From Verrucomicrobiota bacterium (lineage in GTDB: Bacteria > Verrucomicrobiota > Verrucomicrobiia > Opitutales > Opitutaceae), in NCBI GenBank assembly GCA_018239675.1, contig JAFEGX010000122.1, positions 1 to 45,256 of the forward strand: DNA of 45,256 nt, written 5' to 3'. Under the pieces are notes generated by a model. That model was not told where the DNA came from. It ran no database searches and worked only from the letters and a program-made list of their open reading frames with translations. Positions 24,413 through 32,997 of this stretch are shown one piece after another. Position 1 is the first letter of the stretch, and every line of letters starts with the position of its first letter. Made by a program: the position numbers and the translations under genes.

Positions 24413-27040
24413 ATGCCCCGCGTTCCAGCATTTCCGCGGCTGCCCCGCTACCGCGTCGCCATCGCCCTGGTGCTGCTGGCGGGCGGCATTGGCGCGCTCC
24501 TGCTGTACCGCGGGCTGCGCGCGGCGGAGGCGGCCCAGGCCAGCGCGAATTTCGCGCGGCGCGCCGCCGTGCTGCACGCCCGGTTCACGGACCTGCTCGG
24601 ACGCTACGACGACGCGCTGGTCAGCCTGCGGGCGGCCATGCTGGTCGGCGACGGCGCGACCCGCGCGGAATTCGAACGCATCGCGGCCGACCTCGCCGCG
24701 CGCAACCCCGGCGCCCAGGCCTTCGAGTGGGTGCCGATCGTGCCCGCGGCGGCGCGCGCCGCTACTGAGGCCGCCTTGACGCGCGACTACGGACTCCCCC
24801 TCCGGATCTTTGACCGCACCGCCGACGGCAGTTTCACGCCTGCGGCGGCCCAGCCCGATTACCTCCCGATCCGCTACGTCTATCCCGTCGCGGGCAACGA
24901 ACCCGTGCTGGGCTACAACCTGCATTCGGGCCCCACCCTCGAGGCGATCGAGCGCGCCCGCGCCACGGGCCAGCTCGCCCTGAGCCGCCAGATCGTGCTC
25001 GCGCAGGAGCAGGAGCACCGCCGCGGCGTGGTCATGATCCTGCCGGTCTTCCGACCTGGGCCGGAGGGCGAGGTGATCGCCGGCTACATCCAGGGCGTCT
25101 TCCGCCTGCACGACCTGCTTGAGGCCATGCGGGTCCGCACCTGGGGCGCGGGCAGCATCCTCGACGTCCTGTTCCTTGACGATTCCGAACCCGACGCGGC
25201 CTTCCGCACCATGTACTACCGGCCCTACGACGACGCCACGCCGCACACCCCGGCGCCGAGCCCGGCCGAGTTCCGGCGCGGGTTTTCGTACGAGGCTCCC
25301 CTGCCGTTCGGCGGGCGCGACTGGCGAATCCTGTACCGGCCCCATCCGGGCTGGTTCGACGAGCAGCTCGGCGCCGGGCCCTGGGTTCCGACCATCAGCG
25401 TCCTGCTCGTCGCCATCCTGGTGGCAGGCTTCCTCGAAATCCTCGGCCGGCGGGCCGAGCACATCGCCCGCGAGGTCGCGGAGCGCACGGCGGAGCTGTC
25501 CGAGAGCCGGCGCCAGCTGAGCAGCCTGCTCCACTCGCTCCCCGGCATGGCCTACCGCTGCGAGTATGAGAAGGAGCTGCGGGTGTTGTACCTCAGTGTC
25601 GGCGTACGGGCGCTCACGGGCTACGCCCCGGAGGACTTCACCGGCGGCCGCGTGCATTTCCGCGACCTGATGCACCCGGACGACGTCGCGCGGGTGCGCG
25701 AGGCCACGCGCGCCTGCCTGCGCGACGGCACGGAGCTCGAGATCGAGTACCGGCTCCGGGCGCGGGACGGCACCGAGCGCTGGCTGCTTTCCCGGGCGCG
25801 CTGCGTCCAGGTCGACGACGGCCGGCCCCGGTTCATCGAGGGGCTCGCCGTTGACATCACCGCCGGGAAACGGGCCGAGGCCGAGAAGCTGCACCTCGAG
25901 CGGCGGATGCTGGAGACCCAGAAACTGGAGAGCCTGGGCCTGCTCGCCGGGGGCGTCGCCCACGACTTCAACAACATCCTGACCGGCATCCTCGGCAACG
26001 CGGGCCTGGCGCGCATGAAGCTCCCCGCCGACTCGCCGCTCCTCGCGAACGTGCGCCGGATCGAGGCCGGCGCTGCCCGGGCCGCCGAGTTGTGTCAGCA
26101 GATGCTGTCCTACTCCGGCCGCGGCAGCCTGGCGACCGAGCCCGTCGACCTCAACCCGCTGGTGCAGGATACGCTGCCGCTGCTCCACGTCACGCTCACG
26201 GACCGCGTGCGCATCCAGCTCGAGCTCAGCTCCGAGCCGACCGTCGCGGTCGCCGATGCGACGCAGCTCCGCCAGATCGTGATGAACCTCGTGATCAATG
26301 CCGCCGACGCGATCGGCGACGAGGGCGGCGAGATCCGCGTGCGGACCGGCCGCCGGTTTTTCGACCGCGCCTTCATCGCCGCCGCCAGCGACGGCGCGGA
26401 CCTCCCGGCCGGCGAATACGTCTTCCTCGCGGTCACCGACAACGGCTGCGGCATGACCCCCGAGACCATCGCCCGCATCTTCGACCCATTCTTCACGACC
26501 AAGTTCGCCGGGCGCGGGCTCGGGCTCGCGGCCGTGCGCGGCATCGTGCGGGGGCACGAGGGCGCCATTCACGTCGCGTCGCAGCCGCGGCACGGCTCCA
26601 CCTTTACCCTGCTGCTCCCGCCCAGCACGCAGGCGTCGGCCGCCGCCGACGCCCCGGTGGTCGACGAGCGCCGCTACCGCGGGCCCGTGCTGGTCATCGA
26701 CGACGAGGAGGCCGTGCGCGAGGCGGCGGCCGATCTCCTGCAGACCTTCGGGTTCACCCCGGTGACCGCAGCCGACGGCGCCCAGGGCCTGGCGGAATTC
26801 TCGCGCCGGCCGGCGGAATTCGTCTTCGTGCTGCTGGACCTGACCATGCCGCACCTCAGCGGCGACGAGACGCTCAGCGCCCTGCGCACGCTGCAGCCCG
26901 GCGTGCGCGTCATCCTCGTGAGCGGCTACAGCGACAGCGCGCGGATCGCCAAGCTGGCCCGCGCCGGGCTCGTGCGGTTTCTCCAGAAGCCGTTCACGCG
27001 CGACGATCTCGCGCGGGAGCTGGCCGCGCTCCTCGGCTGA
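24413..27040 (+). CDS. Hybrid sensor histidine kinase: CHASE-PAS-HisKA-HATPase-REC
   Basis: The 875-residue membrane kinase has an N-terminal helix (about 15-33) and a periplasmic CHASE-like sensor (about 45-300). A second helix (PTISVLLVAILVAGFLEIL, about 328-346) leads to a PAS domain (about 370-490) that has a PxDxxR segment and ends in VDITAGKRAEAE. Phospho-acceptor His517 is in GGVAHDFNNILTG. The ATPase has NLVINAADAI (N box), VTDNGCGM and GRGLGLAAV. The receiver domain (about 755-875) has the acidic pair in VIDDEE, phospho-acceptor Asp809 in LLDLTMPHLSG and Lys859 in FLQKPF. ATG 24413 is chosen; ATG 24338 would add 25 polar residues. No output regulator is adjacent, so the partner is elsewhere. 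Ligand unknown. Confidence 0.92.
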   Translation: MPRVPAFPRLPRYRVAIALVLLAGGIGALLLYRGLRAAEAAQASANFARRAAVLHARFTDLLGRYDDALVSLRAAMLVGDGATRAEFERIAADLAARNPGAQAFEWVPIVPAAARAATEAALTRDYGLPLRIFDRTADGSFTPAAAQPDYLPIRYVYPVAGNEPVLGYNLHSGPTLEAIERARATGQLALSRQIVLAQEQEHRRGVVMILPVFRPGPEGEVIAGYIQGVFRLHDLLEAMRVRTWGAGSILDVLFLDDSEPDAAFRTMYYRPYDDATPHTPAPSPAEFRRGFSYEAPLPFGGRDWRILYRPHPGWFDEQLGAGPWVPTISVLLVAILVAGFLEILGRRAEHIAREVAERTAELSESRRQLSSLLHSLPGMAYRCEYEKELRVLYLSVGVRALTGYAPEDFTGGRVHFRDLMHPDDVARVREATRACLRDGTELEIEYRLRARDGTERWLLSRARCVQVDDGRPRFIEGLAVDITAGKRAEAEKLHLERRMLETQKLESLGLLAGGVAHDFNNILTGILGNAGLARMKLPADSPLLANVRRIEAGAARAAELCQQMLSYSGRGSLATEPVDLNPLVQDTLPLLHVTLTDRVRIQLELSSEPTVAVADATQLRQIVMNLVINAADAIGDEGGEIRVRTGRRFFDRAFIAAASDGADLPAGEYVFLAVTDNGCGMTPETIARIFDPFFTTKFAGRGLGLAAVRGIVRGHEGAIHVASQPRHGSTFTLLLPPSTQASAAADAPVVDERRYRGPVLVIDDEEAVREAAADLLQTFGFTPVTAADGAQGLAEFSRRPAEFVFVLLDLTMPHLSGDETLSALRTLQPGVRVILVSGYSDSARIAKLARAGLVRFLQKPFTRDDLARELAALLG

Positions 27041-27053
27041 GCCGGACTCACGC

Positions 27054-27161
27054 AGTCGAGGGCCGAGCGGACGAGAGTCGATTCGCTGCCTCCGCCGGTC
27101 GGCCGGCGCGGGTGAAGGTTTACTAGGCTTAACCCTTCAACTCCTCGACCCTCGACTTCCG
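27054..27161. repeat. Palindromic repeat, right copy flanking the hybrid kinase
   Basis: Arm 27054-27067 (AGTCGAGGGCCGAG) pairs with 27144-27157 with one mismatch. The stretch 27140-27161 is identical to 24276-24297. It occupies most of the 259-base gap between the kinase and the aspartic-protease gene; the rest of the gap shows no gene. Confidence 0.75.
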
Positions 27162-27299
27162 AGCGCATGGTCTCGGCTGAGCCGGAGATCCGGGATGAAG
27201 AAAATTCACCGCCGCGGCCGGGCGCTCCGGGTGAAACGGCGGAACATCCCTTTGGGCCTTGGCGTCTGGAAATGAAGCGCTATTCCTCCGGTTTCAGCC

Positions 27300-28523
27300 G
27301 TGTGCTCCACCCTGCTCCACCCCCCACCCGTCCGCGCCGGCCGCCGGCTGGCCTTCGGCGTGGCGGGCCTGGCGCTCGTGGCGCTGCTGGGAGGCTGCCT
27401 GTCGTTCCGGCACGAGCCCCCGCGGCCGGGTCGGACGACGCTCAGCTCGGCCACCGTGACCCTGAACGCGCTGATGGTGTCGAACTATCTCGTGGTCGAG
27501 GCCAAGTGGGACAAGCACGGGCCGTATCACTTCCTAATCGACACCGGCGCATCGGTGACGCTCGTGTCGCCAGAGTTTGCCAAGCGCTACGGCGGCCGCG
27601 ACCCGTTCCCCGCGGACGTTCCGCTGGTGCGGGTGAAATCCTCCGAGGGTGACACCGCGCTGCTCACGACGACGCTGCTGCCGCGGCTCCAGCTGGAAGG
27701 GGCGCGGTTCGAGGACGTGCAGGCCCTGGTGTACGACCTCGCCCCGCTGTCGGCGCACCTGGGCGTGAAGATCGACGGCATCCTCGGCTTCCCGCTGTTC
27801 CGCGAGACCCTGCTGACCCTCGACTACGCGCACACGCGGGTCGAGCTGCGCAAACTCTCGAGCCCGGCCCCCGCCGGGGCGACGATCCCCTTCAACAACG
27901 ACCGCAAGACCCCCATCATCTCGCTGCGGCTGGGTGACCAGACGTTTGCCGCGCTGGTCGACTCCGGCAGCGACGCCGACCTGAGCCTCAATCCGGTCGG
28001 CTTGCGGGCCGTCTTCACGGTGGTGCCCCGTCCGGGCGGCATGGTTGGGACCCTAACCAACGACCGCGAGCAGCTGATCGGCCGGCTCGACGGCTCGCTC
28101 ATGATCGGCCGCCACGCCCTGCTGCATCCGGTGACGGACCTCACGGACGAGCTCTCATCCATCGGCGGCGGCATCCTGCGGTACTTCACCGTCACGTTCG
28201 ACCAGGAACGCGGCCAGGTCACCTTTGACCGCGACCAGCCCGACCCGATCCCGCCGGAGGCGCGCCGGAGCGCGGGGCTGAGCTTCACCAAGACCCCGGC
28301 CTACTGGCGGGTCGCGAGCGTCATCCGCAGCTCCCCGGCGGCCGGCGCGGGCATCCAGCCCGGCGACCTGGTGACGCGCATCAACGGCGAGCCGGTCGCC
28401 AAATGGGACATCCGCCGCTACGAGCTGCTGGTCGCGACTGCGACCGCGATTGAATTCACGTTCCTGCAGGGTGCGCAGGAGACGACGCAGCGGGTGCCCG
28501 TGTTCGACCTCGTGCCCCTGTAG
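27300..28523 (+). CDS. Lipoprotein with two retropepsin-like aspartic protease motifs and a PDZ domain
   Basis: The 407-residue protein has a lipoprotein signal ending in VALLGGC (lipobox, Cys at about 33). Two aspartic-protease half-sites follow: Asp81 in FLIDTGASVTLVS and Asp221 in ALVDSGSDADLSL, each with the D-(T/S)-G core and a following hydrophobic strand. A PDZ domain (about 320-400, with VIRSSPAAGAGIQPGDLVTRINGEP) closes the protein. This is the clan AA aspartyl protease-PDZ layout found in many Gram-negative bacteria; substrates are unknown. GTG 27300 is chosen because it gives a short basic n-region (VRAGRR) before the hydrophobic core. It ends 21 bases from the convergent rsmB. Confidence 0.85.
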   Translation: MCSTLLHPPPVRAGRRLAFGVAGLALVALLGGCLSFRHEPPRPGRTTLSSATVTLNALMVSNYLVVEAKWDKHGPYHFLIDTGASVTLVSPEFAKRYGGRDPFPADVPLVRVKSSEGDTALLTTTLLPRLQLEGARFEDVQALVYDLAPLSAHLGVKIDGILGFPLFRETLLTLDYAHTRVELRKLSSPAPAGATIPFNNDRKTPIISLRLGDQTFAALVDSGSDADLSLNPVGLRAVFTVVPRPGGMVGTLTNDREQLIGRLDGSLMIGRHALLHPVTDLTDELSSIGGGILRYFTVTFDQERGQVTFDRDQPDPIPPEARRSAGLSFTKTPAYWRVASVIRSSPAAGAGIQPGDLVTRINGEPVAKWDIRRYELLVATATAIEFTFLQGAQETTQRVPVFDLVPL

Positions 28524-28544
28524 GCCGAACCGCGAGCGGCCGAC

Positions 28545-29843
28545 TCAGGCCCCGCCACGGCGCAGGCGATAGGCAGCCGCGCCGTCATGACCGGTTTCCC
28601 ACGGGAGGCTGACGGCGCTGGCCTCCAGCTGGAAGGCGGCGCCCGCCCGGCTCGACAGGAATCCGCGGACGACGTGTTCGTTTTCCTCCGCGTCGATGCT
28701 GCAGGTGGAATAGACGATCCGTCCGCCCGGGGCCACCAGGCGGGCGGCGGCCTGGAGCAGCGTGAGCTGCTGGCGGGCATGCTTGTCGATGTCGCGCGGA
28801 TCGAGGCGCCACTTCACGTCGACCCGGTGGCGCATCACGCCGGTATTGGAACAGGGCACGTCGACCAGCACGGCCGGAAAGTGTTCGGGGAGCCGGTGCT
28901 CGCGGAGCAGCGCGCCGGCCGGACCGAGCAGGTCACCCTGCACGAGGGCCACCTCCACGCCATGGGCGCGGGCGAGATTCTCCTTGAGGCGGGCGATCCG
29001 GGGACCCGGCAGGTCCAGCGCCACGAGGCGGCCGGATTTCATGGCGTCCGCGATGAGCAGGCTCTTGCCACCGGGCGCCGCGCACGCGTCGAGCACGGCT
29101 TCGCCGGGTTGCGGGGCCAGCAGTTCCACCGCCAGGCGGGTGGCCGGATCCTGCAGGTAGATCTGGCCGCCTTTCAGCAGCGGCTCGACCTGCGCCCACT
29201 GGCCCGACGGGACCTCGAGGAATCCGGGCCAGGGCGTCGGCTGCAGGAAGTCGGGCCTCGAACCGGCGCCGCGCCACCGGGCATAGACTTTGGCCGGACA
29301 CTGGTTCCACTCGAGGAGCCGGCGCGTGCCGTCGGCGCCGAATTCGACCAGCCAGCGGCGCACCAGCCAGTCCGGATGGGAAAAATACTCGGCCAGCGCC
29401 TCGGCGGGCGCGAGTTTCGGCGGCACGGCGGCGGTGAGGATCCCGGCCAGCTTCCGCACGACGGCGTTCACGAGGCGGGCCTCGGCCGGACTGGCCACCG
29501 TCTTCGCCTGCTCGACCGCATGGTGGACGATCTTGGCCACCAGTCCCGGCTCGGCGCCGCCGGTCGCCTCGATCAGCTCGAAGCCCGCCATCAGGAGCAC
29601 CGCCCGGGTCGGAAACCGCGGCGGATGGGCGATCAGGCGACCCAGGGCCGCGTCCAGCCGCCCGAAATGCCGGACCACCCCGAACACCAGGTGCTGGCAC
29701 CGGGCCCGGTCGGCAGCGGACAGACCCGGCGGCAGGCCGTCGATCAGCTCATCAATGCGTTCCCGCCGGTCTAGCCAGCGGGCCAGCAGACTCACGGCAA
29801 CAGGCCAAGCCCCGGAGCCACCGGAGGATACGTTATGACTCAT
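28545..29843 (-). CDS. rsmB: 16S rRNA m5C967 methyltransferase-like (NusB-Sun/NOL1)
   Basis: The 432-residue protein has an N-terminal NusB-like helical domain (about 10-140, SLLARWLDRRERIDELI onward) and a C-terminal SAM methyltransferase. The latter shows DACAAPGGKSLLIA (SAM loop), DVPCSNTGVMRHR with the release cysteine near 331, and YSTCSIDAEENE with the catalytic cysteine near 381. The family's usual PCSGTG is here PCSNTG. ATG 29843 (MSHNVSS) is preferred to an in-frame TTG at 29873. It diverges from greA. The rsmB product methylates C967 of 16S rRNA; a closely related Sun-family site is possible. Confidence 0.9.
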   Translation of the reverse strand: MSHNVSSGGSGAWPVAVSLLARWLDRRERIDELIDGLPPGLSAADRARCQHLVFGVVRHFGRLDAALGRLIAHPPRFPTRAVLLMAGFELIEATGGAEPGLVAKIVHHAVEQAKTVASPAEARLVNAVVRKLAGILTAAVPPKLAPAEALAEYFSHPDWLVRRWLVEFGADGTRRLLEWNQCPAKVYARWRGAGSRPDFLQPTPWPGFLEVPSGQWAQVEPLLKGGQIYLQDPATRLAVELLAPQPGEAVLDACAAPGGKSLLIADAMKSGRLVALDLPGPRIARLKENLARAHGVEVALVQGDLLGPAGALLREHRLPEHFPAVLVDVPCSNTGVMRHRVDVKWRLDPRDIDKHARQQLTLLQAAARLVAPGGRIVYSTCSIDAEENEHVVRGFLSSRAGAAFQLEASAVSLPWETGHDGAAAYRLRRGGA

Positions 29844-29925
29844 AAAGCGGCTGTTCGACACACTGTTTGACAAGCTTGCTCATTATCCGCTCAACTCTCC
29901 CGTTCAGGCCATCACTTTCGCAATC

Positions 29926-31773
29926 ATGAATTCCGACGCCCTTTCCGCGCTCATTGCCAAGAACCCGTCCCTCAAGGCGGCCAAAGCCAAACTGGAGGCC
30001 ATGGAGCCCGGAGCGTACTGCATCCACCGCAGCTGGGGTTTCGGCCAGATCAAGTCCTACGACGAGTCGGCGCAGCGGCTGATCATCGACTTCAAGGGGA
30101 AGAGGTCCCACGCGATGGACCCGGCGTTCTGCATCAACACCCTGGACGTCCTCCCGCCCAAGCACCTGCTGGTCCGCAAGGAAACCGAAACCAAGCGCAT
30201 CGCCGAGCTGGTCGCCGAGAATCCCGCCCAGCTGATCGCCGAGGCCCTCGAGGCCTACCCGAACCATGCCACCAGCGCGATCGATCTCGAGATCACGCTC
30301 ACCCAGGTCGTCGGCGAGGACAAATTCAAGAAATGGTGGGCCTCGGCCAAGAAGGCCGTCGCCAAGGATCCGCGCATTTCCGTCCCGGAAAAGAAGACCG
30401 AGTGCTACATCCTGCGCGAAACCCCGGTGTCCGCCGAGGACGAGATTCTCGAGCAGTTCCACTCGACCCGCTCGGCCCGCCGCCGCATCGCCCTGGCGGA
30501 GGAGCTCCTGGCCACCGTCGGCAAGAAGGAGATCAAGACCGACCTCGCCGCGATCCTGAAGGCCATCGCCGACGCCGTGAAGGACAGCAACCAGCTGGAT
30601 GCCTCCGAGCGCCTTTATGGCGCCGCGGTCCGCGACAATCTCGCGCAGCTCGCCGGCTCGGCCGAGACGTTCGAGCCGAGCCAGGCCGCCCTGATCGCGA
30701 ACGTCCGCGACCTGCCCGGCATCGCGGAGAAGATCCCGGTCCACTTCCAGGGCCAGTTCCTCGAGCTGGTGAAGAACACCCACCCGATCGAGTACCGCGA
30801 CATCGTCTTCAACCTGCTCAAGACCTCGCAGGGCAAGTTCACCACGGAGTGCATCAACTTCCTCGTCGAAAACGGCCACGCCGAGGACCTCGCCGCCGCC
30901 CTCCGCCGCTGGCAGACCGAGCAGAACCTCCGCGCGCCGGTCCTCCTCTGGATCGTCAAGAACCGCCATTCAAAGAAGTTCGCCAAGCTGCTCAACGACC
31001 TCATCACCCCGCGGCTCCTCGGCGCGATCTTCTTCGCGATCGACTACGAGGCCCTCCAGGCCTCCAGCGCCCGCCGCATCCCGCTCGCCGACATCCTGAG
31101 CGAGGACACGGACCTCATCGCCGACCTGCTCTCCACCGCCGACCCGGAGACCGCCCGCGACCTCGCGAACACCCTCATGCTCAACCAGGGCTTCGAGGAG
31201 CTCACGAAGAAGTCCCTGCTCGCCCGCTTCATCAAGATCTTCCCGAAGATCCAGTCCCTCGTCGCCTCCGACGCCGAGAGCCGCGAGGAGCAGCTCCTCG
31301 TCTCGAAGTCGAGCTACGAGCGCAAGCGCGAGGAGTACGAGGCGATCGTCTCCAAGAAGATCCCCGAGAACTCCCGCGCCATCGCCGTCGCCCGCGAGCA
31401 CGGCGACCTCAAGGAGAACTCCGAGTACAAGATGGCCAAGCAGGACCAGCAGGTGCTCATGGCGCAGAAGACCAACCTCGAGCGCGAGCTCGGCCGCGCC
31501 CGGGTCACCGACTTCAAGGACGCCACCACCGACCAGGTCAGCGCCGGCACCGTCGTCGAGGTGAAGAGCGCCGCCACCGGCCACCTCACCAAGTACACGA
31601 TCCTTGGCGCGTGGGACGGCGACCCGGTCAACCACGTCATCTCCTACAAGACCGCCCTCGGCGCCGCCCTCCTCGGCCGGAAGCCCGGCGACAGCGTCAC
31701 GGTCCGCACCGGCAACGCCGAGGAGACCTACTCCGTCGTCAGCATCGCCCGCTACGCCGACACGGTGGCGTGA
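29926..31773 (+). CDS. greA: Transcription elongation factor GreA with ~450-residue N-terminal extension
   Basis: At 615 residues it is about four times the size of ordinary GreA (about 158). The C-terminal 155 residues are GreA: a coiled-coil with AREHGDLKENSEYKMAKQDQ, whose Asp493 and Glu496 tip residues stimulate RNA cleavage in the polymerase secondary channel, then the FKBP-like globular part ending VSIARYADTV. The extension starts with an SH3-like module (about 30-75, YCIHRSWGFGQIKSYD) that recalls CarD/RapA polymerase-binding folds. A long helical-repeat region (about 85-455) follows. Long GreA forms are known from chlamydiae, which supports a PVC-group host. No signal peptide; nucleoid-associated role. 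Confidence 0.9.
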   Translation: MNSDALSALIAKNPSLKAAKAKLEAMEPGAYCIHRSWGFGQIKSYDESAQRLIIDFKGKRSHAMDPAFCINTLDVLPPKHLLVRKETETKRIAELVAENPAQLIAEALEAYPNHATSAIDLEITLTQVVGEDKFKKWWASAKKAVAKDPRISVPEKKTECYILRETPVSAEDEILEQFHSTRSARRRIALAEELLATVGKKEIKTDLAAILKAIADAVKDSNQLDASERLYGAAVRDNLAQLAGSAETFEPSQAALIANVRDLPGIAEKIPVHFQGQFLELVKNTHPIEYRDIVFNLLKTSQGKFTTECINFLVENGHAEDLAAALRRWQTEQNLRAPVLLWIVKNRHSKKFAKLLNDLITPRLLGAIFFAIDYEALQASSARRIPLADILSEDTDLIADLLSTADPETARDLANTLMLNQGFEELTKKSLLARFIKIFPKIQSLVASDAESREEQLLVSKSSYERKREEYEAIVSKKIPENSRAIAVAREHGDLKENSEYKMAKQDQQVLMAQKTNLERELGRARVTDFKDATTDQVSAGTVVEVKSAATGHLTKYTILGAWDGDPVNHVISYKTALGAALLGRKPGDSVTVRTGNAEETYSVVSIARYADTVA

Positions 31774-31781
31774 CGGTAATT

Positions 31782-31814
31782 CATTCCGGAATCCGGAATT
31801 CGGATTCCGGAATG
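31782..31814. repeat. Perfect 14-bp palindrome of GGAAT words after greA
   Basis: Arms 31782-31795 (CATTCCGGAATCCG) and 31801-31814 are exact complements with a 5-base centre (GAATT). It begins 8 bases after the greA stop, where a terminator would be, but no T-run follows. The same words occur at 10804-10827 and 10926-10950. Confidence 0.8.
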
Positions 31815-31879
31815 GTCTGGCCGGCGGCGCCCGTCCGACCATTGACGTCGCCGCGCAATCAACGAATAGTCCGCGACGC

Positions 31880-32818
31880 GTGAACGCCTCCTGGGAGTTG
31901 CTCAAGATCCTGTCGGATCCGACCCGGCTGCGCCTGCTCGCCCTCGTGCTGCGCGAGGAGCTGTCGGTGGCCGAGCTCCAGGAGATCCTCGGGATGGGCC
32001 AGTCGCGCATTTCGTCGCAGCTGGCCCTGCTCCGCCAGGCCGGGCTCGTCACCGACCGCCGCGAGGGCAAGAAGGCGTTTTACTCGCTCCGCGCCCATCT
32101 CCCCGCGAAGCAGGTCGCGCTGCTCAAGGCGGCGATCGAGGCGGTGACCGACCTGCCCGCGCTGGCCGACGACCGCGACAACCTCGACCGGATCCTCCAG
32201 AAGCGCCGCCGGACGCAGGAGCAGTACTTCAACCTCATCGCCGGCCGGCTCGGCAAGCACTACTGCCCGGGCCGCTCCTGGGAGGCGCTCGGCCACCTGG
32301 CGCTGCGCCTCACCCCGGCCATCACCATCGCCGACCTCGGCGCCGGCGAGGGCCTGGTGTCGCAGCTGCTCGCCCACCGCGCCAAGCAGGTCTGGTGCAT
32401 CGACAACTCGGTCAAGATGGTCGAGGTCGGCACCGAGCTCGCGCACCGCAACGGCCTCGCCAACCTCACCTACAAGCTCGGCGACCTCGAGGCGGTGCCG
32501 CTGCCCGACAAGTCCGTCGACCTCGCGATCCTCTCCCAGGCCCTGCACCACGCCCAGCATCCGCAGGTCGCCGTGAACGAGGCATACCGCATTCTCCGGC
32601 CTGACGGCCAGATCCTCGTGCTCGACCTGAACGAGCACGCGTTCGAGAAGGCCCGCGAGCTCTACGCCGACGTCTGGCTCGGGTTCAAGGAAAGCGCGCT
32701 CCACAATTTCCTGAAGCGTGCCGGCTTTGCCAAGGTCGAGGTCACCGCCGTCGCGAAGGAAGCCAACGAGCCCCATTTCGAGACCCTGCTGGCCAGCGGC
32801 TTCAAGCCGGGCAAGTAG
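31880..32818 (+). CDS. ArsR-type HTH fused to SAM-dependent methyltransferase
   Basis: This 312-residue protein has two domains. Residues 1-90 are an ArsR/SmtB winged helix (LLKILSDPTRLRLLALVL, then MGQSRISSQLALLRQAGLV as recognition helix). It lacks the paired cysteines of metal sensors (no CxC in the helix). Residues about 110-312 are a class I methyltransferase with ADLGAGEGLVSQLL (Asp152) and ILSQALHHAQHP, as in UbiE-like enzymes. Such fusions are often found near methionine/SAM-cycle genes in other bacteria, and sensing of S-adenosyl compounds is an attractive idea, but no such gene is beside it here. GTG 31880 sits at the domain start; the frame upstream is not conserved-looking. Target genes unknown. 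Confidence 0.88.
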   Translation: MNASWELLKILSDPTRLRLLALVLREELSVAELQEILGMGQSRISSQLALLRQAGLVTDRREGKKAFYSLRAHLPAKQVALLKAAIEAVTDLPALADDRDNLDRILQKRRRTQEQYFNLIAGRLGKHYCPGRSWEALGHLALRLTPAITIADLGAGEGLVSQLLAHRAKQVWCIDNSVKMVEVGTELAHRNGLANLTYKLGDLEAVPLPDKSVDLAILSQALHHAQHPQVAVNEAYRILRPDGQILVLDLNEHAFEKARELYADVWLGFKESALHNFLKRAGFAKVEVTAVAKEANEPHFETLLASGFKPGK

Positions 32819-32842
32819 CACCGAGGCTCGGGCGGGGTCAGA

Positions 32843-32976
32843 CGAACGCCGGACGCCGAACGTCCAACTTCGAAGGGGAATTCTCGCGACCACGGCTTGG
32901 GGCAGCGGGCCCGCCCAGCCAAGTTGTACCGTGGATCACACTCCAGATCCTTCGGCTTCCGGCGTTCGGCGTTCGG
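32843..32976. repeat. CGAACGCCG-word inverted repeat
   Basis: Words CGAACGCCGGACGCCGAACG at 32843-32862 and the near complement around 32957-32976 pair with about two mismatches over 17-20 bases. They fill the 179-base gap between the convergent ArsR-methyltransferase and AraC genes. No T-run is present. Confidence 0.65.
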
Positions 32977-32997
32977 TCCGGCCCTCGACCCCGCGCC

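Noticed and set aside
24035-26854. 939-residue open frame on the minus strand
   Set aside because: Antisense to the hybrid kinase, with no domain-like motif and biased composition.
27167-27652. 161-residue plus-strand frame overlapping the aspartic-protease gene
   Set aside because: Its later part is the out-of-frame shadow of the lipoprotein gene, and the first part contains repeat sequence.
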